Assembly (NCBI RefSeq): GCF_014874095.1
Contig: NZ_JADBEB010000001.1
Span: forward strand, 7,874,001-7,938,000
Length of the DNA: 64,000 nucleotides
DNA from: Plantactinospora soyae
GTDB lineage: Bacteria > Actinomycetota > Actinomycetes > Mycobacteriales > Micromonosporaceae
Reading direction: 5' to 3'
Part shown: positions 17,242-24,022 of the stretch, piece after piece
Layout of the letters: each line of letters begins with the position of its first letter
Numbering within the stretch: the stretch's first letter is position 1
Translations under genes and position numbers: made by a program
Notes under the pieces: model-generated
Database searches by the model: none
What the model was told of the DNA's origin: nothing
The model's input: only the letters and a program-made list of their open reading frames with translations

Positions 17242-18042
17242 TCAGGCCGTACGGCGTTGACGGGACAGGACGGTGCCGGCCACGAGCAGCGGCAGCAGAC
17301 CGACCAGGACGAGGAGTACGACGCTGAGCAGCACGCTGGTGCCGCTGGGCTCCGGGCGCAGGAAGGACAGCCATCCGGGTACGCCCGCGAACAGCGCCGT
17401 CTCGCCCGTCAGCCAGGTCACCGGGTAGTCCCCGATCGGCGTCAGCAGCGTTCCGCTCAGCGACGGTAGGAAGTCCGGGTGGAGCATGTTGCCCCAGAAC
17501 CAGTAGCCGACGAACAGCACCCGGAACAGCGGCGCGGTGACCACCAGCGGGGCCACCATGGCGAAACCGGCCACGAAGGCCAGGCCGGGCAACATGATCA
17601 GGCCGAACGCCAGCACCGCCCAGCCGAGCATCAGCGGGTCGCTCCGGTGCACGCTCTCGTACCCACCGGCGACGAGCATCACCAGCAGCGCGGGCAGCGC
17701 GGTGGCGGCCAGCCCGCCGAGATACTTGCCGGTCAGCAGCACCCTCGGCCCGAGGGGCAGGCTCTCCAGCAGCCCGGCGGTGTTCAGCCGGCGGTCCCGG
17801 AGCAGCCGGTCCGCCAGCACCATGCCGAACCCGATCGGGACGACGATCCCGAACAGCAGCGCCCAACCCGCCATCACCTCGGACGCGGGGGCATCGGCCT
17901 CTGTGTAGCGGGGACCCCGGTCTCCCTGGGTCAAGGCGATCACTCCGGCCAGGAGCAGCATCGCCAGCCACAGCGAGCGCTTACGGGCCTGCATCCGGAA
18001 CTCGTACCGGCAGACCGCGAGCAGTTCCGACACGCCGTTCAC
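17242..18042 (-). CDS. ABC exporter permease
   Basis: The protein has 266 residues and about six membrane segments, for example GWALLFGIVVPIGFGMVLAD and LLSVVLLVLVGLLPLLVAGT. The GTG at 18042 is chosen because it overlaps the upstream stop (GTGA) and follows GAGGAAGAGGA; the frame continues upstream only as antisense-like sequence. It resembles ABC-2 type permeases in layout: an N-terminal cytoplasmic helix (CRYEFRMQARKRSL), one helix, a large loop, then the helix bundle. The partner ATPase is 28 nt downstream. Confidence 0.87.
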   Translation of the reverse strand: MNGVSELLAVCRYEFRMQARKRSLWLAMLLLAGVIALTQGDRGPRYTEADAPASEVMAGWALLFGIVVPIGFGMVLADRLLRDRRLNTAGLLESLPLGPRVLLTGKYLGGLAATALPALLVMLVAGGYESVHRSDPLMLGWAVLAFGLIMLPGLAFVAGFAMVAPLVVTAPLFRVLFVGYWFWGNMLHPDFLPSLSGTLLTPIGDYPVTWLTGETALFAGVPGWLSFLRPEPSGTSVLLSVVLLVLVGLLPLLVAGTVLSRQRRTA

Positions 18043-18758
18043 TCCTCTTCCTCGGTCAACAACGAATGGGGCCGGCGCAGCAGCAGTACGACGACCGCGA
18101 CGAACAGCAGGCCGGAGCCGATCAGCGCGAGCCGGTTCGTCAGCCAGTCCTCCCCGACTCCCACCCGGCTGGTGGTGAACAGGAAGAACGGCCGGGTCCA
18201 CTCCAGGCCGACGAACGACTGCGCGAACAACTGCTCGCCCAGCCACAGCGCGCAGACCATGCTGGTGGCCAGGACGACACTGCGCCCGAGCATTCCGACC
18301 AGCACCGTCAGGCCGGTCAGCCAGAGCATCGGCGGGGCCCAGACCAGCGGCGAGGCCAGGATGCTCGGCCCGGTCCACCAGCCGGAGAGCCAGAGCCCGG
18401 CCGAGAAGGTCACCGCGCACACCGCACCGGCCAGCGCCAGCACCCCGAGCCGGCGGCCGAGCGTGCCGGCGTACCGGGCGGGCAGCGAGAGTTGCAGCTC
18501 GCGGCAGCCGTCCCGGGCCACGATGGTCACCGCCGCCATCCCGACCGTCAGCGGCAGAATCGCCTCCAGACCGGTGAGCAGGAGCTGAGCGACCTGGTCA
18601 CGCCCCGCTCCGCCGGAGCCGGCGAGCAGCGCCATCGCGGTGGTGACGAGCAGCGCCGCCGGGGGTGCCACGCCGGCCGCCCAGCCGGCCCGGCGCGACT
18701 CGTACCGCCAGAGCGGAAGGCGATGCGTCGGCATCGGTTGCAGGAGTTGAGCTTTCAC
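18039..18758 (-). CDS. ABC-associated membrane protein
   Basis: The protein has about 239 residues with six hydrophobic segments and a short acidic C-terminus (LLTEEEE). The GTG at 18758 (VKAQLLQPMPTHR) is one possible start; another in-frame GTG at 18818 would add 20 residues. The N-terminal LPLWRYESRRAGW resembles the amphipathic start of ABC-2 permeases. It sits between the anti-sigma gene and the second permease, overlapping the latter by GTGA, so it is probably the other half of the exporter. The start site is uncertain. Confidence 0.78.
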   Translation of the reverse strand: MKAQLLQPMPTHRLPLWRYESRRAGWAAGVAPPAALLVTTAMALLAGSGGAGRDQVAQLLLTGLEAILPLTVGMAAVTIVARDGCRELQLSLPARYAGTLGRRLGVLALAGAVCAVTFSAGLWLSGWWTGPSILASPLVWAPPMLWLTGLTVLVGMLGRSVVLATSMVCALWLGEQLFAQSFVGLEWTRPFFLFTTSRVGVGEDWLTNRLALIGSGLLFVAVVVLLLRRPHSLLTEEEE

Positions 18759-18845
18759 GTATCTGGGTGGGACGGAACGCGTCCGAGGTTCACCGGTTCG
18801 ACGAGTGATCCGGGCCACAGATCCCGGGCCGCCGTCCCCGCCGTC

Positions 18846-19784
18846 TCATCGTCCGTACGCCCGGGCCGGGGCGGTGGGCAGGTACGGCACCACCGCGACC
18901 GTGCCGGCGATCAGCAACGCCGCGACCAGGAGTATCGGTCCGCTGGTCTGCCAGAGGAACTCGACCAACTGGTCCATCGCCCCGTCGACGGCGCCGGAGC
19001 CGGAACCGGCCAGCATCCGCAGTGCCCAGAGTGTCGTCACAACCCCGATGCCGATCGCCGGTCGCCACAGCACCGACAGTGCGAAGCTGACCGCCGAGAG
19101 CAGCGCCATCGGCCCGAGCCAGGCCGCGAAAAGTCCGAGCGGCCCACCGGTGTCGAACCAGGCGAGGCCGAGGGAGGCGACCGAGGCCGTCGCGAAGATC
19201 GTGCCCAGCACCACGGTGAGCCGGGCCAGCAGCACCGCTCGTACCCCGGTGGGACTGGCCGCGATCAGTTCGCCCGCCGGATCGGCACCGCTGCCGCAGG
19301 CGGCGGCCAGCCCCAACGCCGCGACCAGCGGCATCACGATGGCCAGGACCGAGCCGGACGACCCCGGCGGCACCCATGCCGCGAAGCCCGTGCCGACTCC
19401 GAGCACCACCCCGGCGACCGGCCAGATGCGGCGGTCGATCAGTCGCCGCTGGTGGGTCAGGATCCGCACCGCCCGGGCCGGGGCGGCGGCGCCGAGCACA
19501 CCCGAATACCGGGGTACGACCGTCCGCGCGCCCTCGTCCCCGATGCCCTGCCGCCGCGTCCGTCGCCGTTCCGGCAGCCGGGACAGCACCGCGTCGAGCA
19601 GCCCGGCCGGGGGTACGGCGACCGCCGCCACGTGTTCACCGACCGCTCCCGCCACCCGTCGCCACGCCGCCGCCTCCTCGGCACAGCCGCGGCATTCCGC
19701 GAGGTGCCGGGCGACCTGTCCGGCCCGTTCGTCCGGCAACGTCCCGGCGACGAAGGCCGCCAGCAGTTCCTCCGGATGCGTCAT
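18846..19784 (-). CDS. Anti-sigma-like zinc-finger (ZAS/zf-HC2) membrane protein
   Basis: A protein of 312 residues. The N-terminus has the anti-sigma zinc-binding pattern His-x3-Cys-x2-Cys (RHLAECRGCAEEAAAW, about 26-41). After a cytoplasmic region of about 110 residues come six hydrophobic segments, many more than the single helix of most anti-sigma factors. It overlaps the sigma gene by ATGA and would be made together with it. It probably holds the sigma factor at the membrane until a signal arrives. The multi-helix domain resembles the ABC permease-like proteins encoded downstream, so it may sense exporter state (inference). Confidence 0.85.
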   Translation of the reverse strand: MTHPEELLAAFVAGTLPDERAGQVARHLAECRGCAEEAAAWRRVAGAVGEHVAAVAVPPAGLLDAVLSRLPERRRTRRQGIGDEGARTVVPRYSGVLGAAAPARAVRILTHQRRLIDRRIWPVAGVVLGVGTGFAAWVPPGSSGSVLAIVMPLVAALGLAAACGSGADPAGELIAASPTGVRAVLLARLTVVLGTIFATASVASLGLAWFDTGGPLGLFAAWLGPMALLSAVSFALSVLWRPAIGIGVVTTLWALRMLAGSGSGAVDGAMDQLVEFLWQTSGPILLVAALLIAGTVAVVPYLPTAPARAYGR

Positions 19785-20356
19785 CGCCCCGTCTCCCTTC
19801 CGGAAATCCTGGCCATGGCAGCGTCGACCGGCAGTGCCCGGGCGAGGACGGCGCGGGCGTGGAACAGCCGGCTCTTCACGGTTCCGACCGGGATGCCTAG
19901 AACCTCGGCGATCTCCGCGTGCGCCAGTCCGGCGCCGAAGGCCAGATCGAGCACCTCCCGCTGGGCGGGAGCCAGCCCGGCCAGGGCGGTCGCGACCGCT
20001 CGGGCGTCGGCCCGGGCCAGCGCCACCGCTTCCGGCCCCGGTTCACCGGCCGGGACCTCGGCGGCGGCCTCCATCGGCAGTGGTGCCGGCCGCTTTCCCG
20101 GAAGCCGGCCCAGCGCCTGCCGGCGGCAGATGCCGAACAGCCAGGTACGCACCGTGGACCGGGCCTCGAAGGAGTCGGCGCCCCGCCAGAGGGCCAGGAA
20201 GGTGTCCTGCAACGCCTCCTCCGCCCGCCCCCGGTCGGCGAGCAGCCCTTGGGCGTACGCCAGCAGCGGCTGGCCGTGTCTGGCGTACAGCGCCTCGAGG
20301 GCTCGCTGGTCACCATCGGCCACCCGGTGCAGCAAAGACCGGTCGACGTCGTCCAT
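19781..20356 (-). CDS. ECF-family RNA polymerase sigma factor
   Basis: A compact sigma factor of 191 residues with sigma2 (LYARHGQPLLAYAQGLLADR, then AEEALQDTFLALW) and sigma4 (GLAHAEIAEVLGIPVGTVKS, then RLFHARAVLARAL). No C-terminal extension is present. It is the first gene of a leftward five-gene unit: sigma, membrane anti-sigma, two permeases, ATPase. This order suggests that the sigma factor controls export, perhaps in response to envelope stress or a toxic compound. The promoter region (20357-20480) has no clear ECF motif. Confidence 0.9.
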   Translation of the reverse strand: MDDVDRSLLHRVADGDQRALEALYARHGQPLLAYAQGLLADRGRAEEALQDTFLALWRGADSFEARSTVRTWLFGICRRQALGRLPGKRPAPLPMEAAAEVPAGEPGPEAVALARADARAVATALAGLAPAQREVLDLAFGAGLAHAEIAEVLGIPVGTVKSRLFHARAVLARALPVDAAMARISGRETGR

Positions 20357-20513
20357 CCCGTCCTGGGTAGCCCGTCGACGGGCCGAGGTTCAGTATCCCG
20401 GCCCAGATGTGCCGCTGGTCACAGTCGAGTACGCCCAATGGCGGTACGAAGCGGGCAGAACGCCGCCGACCGGAACGGCTAACCGGTAGTGATTCGAACA
20501 CGTTCCGAGATGC

Positions 20514-20530
20514 GATCATGGGAAATGATC
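20514..20530. promoter_or_regulatory. Short inverted repeat upstream of the asparaginase gene
   Basis: GATCAT (20514-20519), spacer GGGAA, ATGATC (20525-20530) forms a 6-bp dyad in an AT-richer patch 70 nt before the asparaginase start. It could be an operator. The sequence is short and no matching regulator gene is adjacent. Confidence 0.35.
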
Positions 20531-20599
20531 ATGTAACACCGAGGAAAATCCAGACCCGGACGATGCCCGGTACCCCCAACCCCCCGCCTGGAGGTCGTC

Positions 20600-21901
20600 A
20601 TGTCCAGCCTGAAAGCCCGCCTCAGACCCACACCGCGACGGCTGACCGCCGTACTCGTTCCGGTGCTCACCGCTGCGCTCACCGCCACCGTCGTCACCCT
20701 CGTCCAGCGCTCCCCCGAGCCGGCGGCGCTCGCCCTGCCGCCGATCAGCGGGGCGGTGTCGGCGGTCACCGGACCGACCGAGATCCGCAGCGTCGCGTAC
20801 GGCCAGGCGGTGGCCGCGGCCAAGGCCAGGAAGCCCAAGGTCACGGTGATCGGCACGGGTGGAACGATCTCCGGCGTCGCCACCTCCCGGAGCAGCTTCA
20901 CCGACTACCAGTCCGGCCGGGTCGCGATCGGGGACATGGTCGCCCGACTGCAACCGGAGATCGGCCAGGTCGCCGACGTCACCACCGTGCAGTTCGGCAA
21001 CAAGGGCTCCGGCAGCTACACCATCGCCGAGTTCCACGCCCTCACCCTGGCGGTCGAGACGGCGCTGAAGACCTCCGACGGGGTCGTGGTGACCAGCGGC
21101 ACCGACACGATGGAGGAGTTCGCGTACTGGCTCGACCTGACCGTGCAGAACCGCAAGCCGGTGGTGATGACCGGTGCGATGCGGCCCTGGGCGGCGGTGA
21201 CCCCGGACGGTCCGCAGGTGATCGGCGCCGACGGCCCGGCCAACCTCTACAACTCGATCGTGCTGGCGGCCAGCCAGTCCACCTACTGCTACGGCACCGT
21301 GCTGCTGCTCGGCGACGAGTTCCACGCCGCCCGGGACGTGACCAAGACCAGTTCCTACCGGATGGACACCTTCCAGACCCGCGAGCTGGGCGTACTGGGG
21401 TGGATCGACGGGCCCAACATCAAGGTCGGTCGGGCACCCGCCCGGGTCGACGACTGCGACGCGAAACAGCGCTGGACGACTCCGTTCAACCTGTCGAGGA
21501 TCGCGCCGACCGCGGTGCCCCGGACCGAGGTCGTCTACGGCTACCAGCAGGCCGGCGGTGAGGCGATCACGGCGTTCGCCGACGCCGGGGTGAAGGGGAT
21601 CGTCACGGCGGGCACCGGATCCGGTGGCCTCTCCTCGGCGCAGAGCGCCGCCCGGACCGCCGCCGCCGCGAAGGGCGTCGTCTTCGTCAGTACGACGCGG
21701 ACCGGCTCCGGCTCGGTCTACGGCGGCAGCAGCACCTCACCGATCATCGCCGGGGACGACCTGCTGCCGCAGAAGGCACGGCTGCTGCTCATGCTCAGCC
21801 TCGCCTTCGCGCCGAACGACGTACCGAAGGTGCGGGACTGGGTGACCACGCTCGGCAACCCCGAGTGGAACACCGTACCCAGGGGCAGCCCTCGGGACTG
21901 A
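20600..21901 (+). CDS. Secreted L-asparaginase, type II
   Basis: The protein has 433 residues, with an N-terminal signal or anchor segment (about 13-36, TAVLVPVLTAALTATVVTLV). The nucleophile region is VIGTGGTISG with Thr89. The second site is VVTSGTDTMEEFAYW with Thr168 and Asp169, and the catalytic Lys lies in RDVTKTSS. VVMTGAMRP and GPANLYNS are standard for the type II fold. It hydrolyses asparagine (and possibly glutamine) to the acid and ammonia outside the membrane. The ATG follows GGAGG closely. It is a single gene ending at a hairpin that it shares with the convergent lipoprotein gene. Confidence 0.93.
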   Translation: MSSLKARLRPTPRRLTAVLVPVLTAALTATVVTLVQRSPEPAALALPPISGAVSAVTGPTEIRSVAYGQAVAAAKARKPKVTVIGTGGTISGVATSRSSFTDYQSGRVAIGDMVARLQPEIGQVADVTTVQFGNKGSGSYTIAEFHALTLAVETALKTSDGVVVTSGTDTMEEFAYWLDLTVQNRKPVVMTGAMRPWAAVTPDGPQVIGADGPANLYNSIVLAASQSTYCYGTVLLLGDEFHAARDVTKTSSYRMDTFQTRELGVLGWIDGPNIKVGRAPARVDDCDAKQRWTTPFNLSRIAPTAVPRTEVVYGYQQAGGEAITAFADAGVKGIVTAGTGSGGLSSAQSAARTAAAAKGVVFVSTTRTGSGSVYGGSSTSPIIAGDDLLPQKARLLLMLSLAFAPNDVPKVRDWVTTLGNPEWNTVPRGSPRD

Positions 21902-21911
21902 CCAGTGAGGA

Positions 21912-21947
21912 CGTGGTGCCGGAAGCCTGCGGGGCTCCGGCACCACG
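21912..21947. terminator. Bidirectional terminator between asparaginase and Asp-box lipoprotein genes
   Basis: CGTGGTGCCGGA (21912-21923) pairs with TCCGGCACCACG (21936-21947). After one bulged A the stem continues GCC/GGC, leaving a 5-nt loop. It lies between two convergent stop codons (21901 and 21972), as expected for a shared terminator. Confidence 0.7.
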
Positions 21948-21971
21948 CACCCCCCTCCGGAGCCGCCCGGC

Positions 21972-23189
21972 TCAGCTCGGCGAGATCACGACCTCGGTCC
22001 AGTTGCGCCGGTCCGCCGAGCCCACCCCCAGCAGCAGGCGATGCGGTTCGGACCGGGCGGTCAGGGCGAGGGCACCGTCGGCGAGCAGGTCGACCTGGTC
22101 CAGTCCGGCCGGTGGGCGTGGGTCCGTCGACCATCCGCCCTCGGCGGAGGCGTACCCGAATCCGCCCGGACCGGCGACAGCGAGCCTGCCACCGCCCACG
22201 GCCGCGGCCCAGTACCGGCCCGGCGCCGTCGGGTGGCCCGTGGCCGGCACGACCAGCCAACGATCACCGACCAGCCTCCGCAGTTCCGGGAACACCGCCG
22301 GCCGGAGGACCGGAACCACCCAGGCGTCGGCGCCGTCGAGGCTGCCGTGCAGCGTCGCCCGGCCGCCGACCTCGAGCGGGTCCATCCAGGTCCAGGTCCG
22401 GCCCTCGTCCGTGGTTACCACGGACTGCAACCTCGGCGGGGGACGGTCCGGTTGACGGCGCCCGGGCTCCCACATCGTCAGGACCAACCGCCCGGCCAGG
22501 GCTGCCGCCTGCGGCCTGATCCCGGCTTCACCGTCCAGCTCGACCGGCGCACTCCGGCGCACGACGGCGCCGGTCGCCCGGTCCAGGGTCAGTACCTGAT
22601 AGCCGGCGCAGCTCTCGACCCGTGGCAGTGCGCAGACGACCCGGGCGTTGGTCGGGACCACCTGCCCGAGCTCACCCCTGCCGTCCAGCACGATCGGTCC
22701 GTCCCGCTCCCGCGACTCGACGAACGACATCCCCGCGTCCACGGACTGGTAGAAGCGCCTGCCGGCGAAGAGCACGACCTCGCGCGGGCCGCCCGTCGTC
22801 AGGATCCAGTCACCACTCTCGGCGAGCGGCAGGACGCGTGGGGACCAGGTACGGCCGCCGTCGGCGGTCGCCAGCAGGGCGCCCCGGCACCGCCGCTCGG
22901 GCAGCCGGAGTCCGGGCGTGGCCGCCCGGTAGGGGCAGTCCGACAACACGGCGTAGCCGTGTTCGGCGTCGTGGAACACGGTCAGGTAGGGACGCAGCCC
23001 GGGACCGACCCGGATCGACGCCACCACCCGCTCCACCGTGTCCCGTACCGGAACGGCCGGGGCGGACGGGCTCGATTCCGTGTCCGACGGACGGCTCGAC
23101 GACCCGGGTCCGCGAGGCTGGTCACACGCCACCACCGCCACCAGTACGGTCATCAGCACGCTCAGGCCCGCTCGTCTGTTCAATCCCAC
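21972..23189 (-). CDS. Putative lipoprotein with Asp-box (BNR/sialidase-like) repeats
   Basis: The protein has 405 residues from the GTG at 23189; the frame continues upstream but looks non-coding. The N-terminus is a lipoprotein signal (RRAGLSVLMTVLVAVVAC; Cys of a VVAC lipobox). Asp-box motifs appear as TADGGRTWS and TTDEGRTWTW, with a weaker SVDAGMSF, so the body is most likely a beta-propeller. There is no catalytic Arg triad pattern for sialidase that I could assign. It would sit on the outer face of the membrane. Function unknown. Confidence 0.8.
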   Translation of the reverse strand: MGLNRRAGLSVLMTVLVAVVACDQPRGPGSSSRPSDTESSPSAPAVPVRDTVERVVASIRVGPGLRPYLTVFHDAEHGYAVLSDCPYRAATPGLRLPERRCRGALLATADGGRTWSPRVLPLAESGDWILTTGGPREVVLFAGRRFYQSVDAGMSFVESRERDGPIVLDGRGELGQVVPTNARVVCALPRVESCAGYQVLTLDRATGAVVRRSAPVELDGEAGIRPQAAALAGRLVLTMWEPGRRQPDRPPPRLQSVVTTDEGRTWTWMDPLEVGGRATLHGSLDGADAWVVPVLRPAVFPELRRLVGDRWLVVPATGHPTAPGRYWAAAVGGGRLAVAGPGGFGYASAEGGWSTDPRPPAGLDQVDLLADGALALTARSEPHRLLLGVGSADRRNWTEVVISPS

Positions 23190-23372
23190 TCCCCCGGTCC
23201 GGCCGGCGCCCCTCCGCTCGGGGCCGCACGATGCGACGCGGACATGGACGGTAGCCGATTGACGTCGAACGGGTGGTCCGTCGCCCGACCGGCCGGTCAC
23301 AGCACCGGTCGGCGTACTCCAGGCGATCCCCGGGCCGTCGCGGAGGGCCGGTCCGGTACGGGTCGCGACGGC

Positions 23373-23879
23373 TCAGTCGGCCAGCCGGAACGCGAGCGCT
23401 ATCGTCCAGTTGTGCGGGTCGGCCTCTACCCTCGGGTCGGTCTCGTAGGTCTCGGTCCGGCAGCCCCACCGCTGCCCGCGCTCGGTGTCGGAGACATCCC
23501 ACCGCAGGCCACGATGCTCCGCCCAGTCCAGCAGTCGCCGGTTGACCTCGACCAGCTCGTCGGGATGACCGACGTGCCGGACCGCCGCGTAACGACCGGC
23601 CGGCAGGACGGCGGCGAACAGGTCCCCCGGCTCGTCGTCGGCGACCTTCACGACCTCGGCGACCGGCACCCCGGCCTCGATCTCGAATTCCCGCTCCATG
23701 TCGATCACGTTGTATCTCAGGAACGGCGCTCCGACCGGCGCGATCTGCCGGGCGGCGAGCCAGCCGAAGAGCTCTGGAATCCGGTCGGCGACGACGCCGA
23801 AGGTCTGCATCGTGACCCGGCCAGCTATTGCAACGTACGGCTGCTCCGGCCGCACCACGACGGTCGGCTCGTCGCCCAT
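23373..23879 (-). CDS. GyrI-like small-molecule-binding (effector-binding domain) protein
   Basis: The protein has 168 residues from the ATG at 23879, which has GGAGGG five bases upstream. The pattern of two repeats with the central VIDMEREFEIEAGVPV and LPAGRYAAVRHVGHPDELVE, ending in YETDPRVEADPHNWTIALAF, is that of stand-alone GyrI-like/AraC effector-binding domains. Such proteins bind or hydrolyse small hydrophobic compounds or act as sensors. No DNA-binding domain is attached. Its 5' leader consists of five 15-bp tandem repeats. Confidence 0.85.
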   Translation of the reverse strand: MGDEPTVVVRPEQPYVAIAGRVTMQTFGVVADRIPELFGWLAARQIAPVGAPFLRYNVIDMEREFEIEAGVPVAEVVKVADDEPGDLFAAVLPAGRYAAVRHVGHPDELVEVNRRLLDWAEHRGLRWDVSDTERGQRWGCRTETYETDPRVEADPHNWTIALAFRLAD

Positions 23880-23890
23880 CCGTGCCCTCC

Positions 23891-23965
23891 CTACCTCGTC
23901 GTCCCCTACCTCGTCGTCCCCTACCTCGTCGTCCCCTACCTCGTCGTCCCCTACCTCGTCGTCCC
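23891..23965. repeat. Five perfect 15-bp tandem repeats in the leader of the GyrI-like gene
   Basis: The unit CTACCTCGTCGTCCC is repeated five times without a mismatch. On the coding (minus) strand each unit contains GAGGTAGGGG, a ribosome-site-like stretch, and the array ends 12 bases before the start codon. The repeats keep frame with the gene (VGDDE per unit) but contain no start codon. A length-variable array next to a ribosome site is a plausible phase- or level-variation element (inference). Confidence 0.9.
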
Positions 23966-24022
23966 GGCCGCACCCACCGGTCCGCCCGACGCTACCGGCC
24001 CGGTACGACACCGACCGGGCGG

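Noticed and set aside
20366-20377. Palindrome CCCGTCGACGGG just before the ECF sigma gene, and a GAACC-like element nearby
   Set aside because: Short palindromes of C and G are expected by chance here, and the spacing to a -10-like element does not match a known ECF promoter well.
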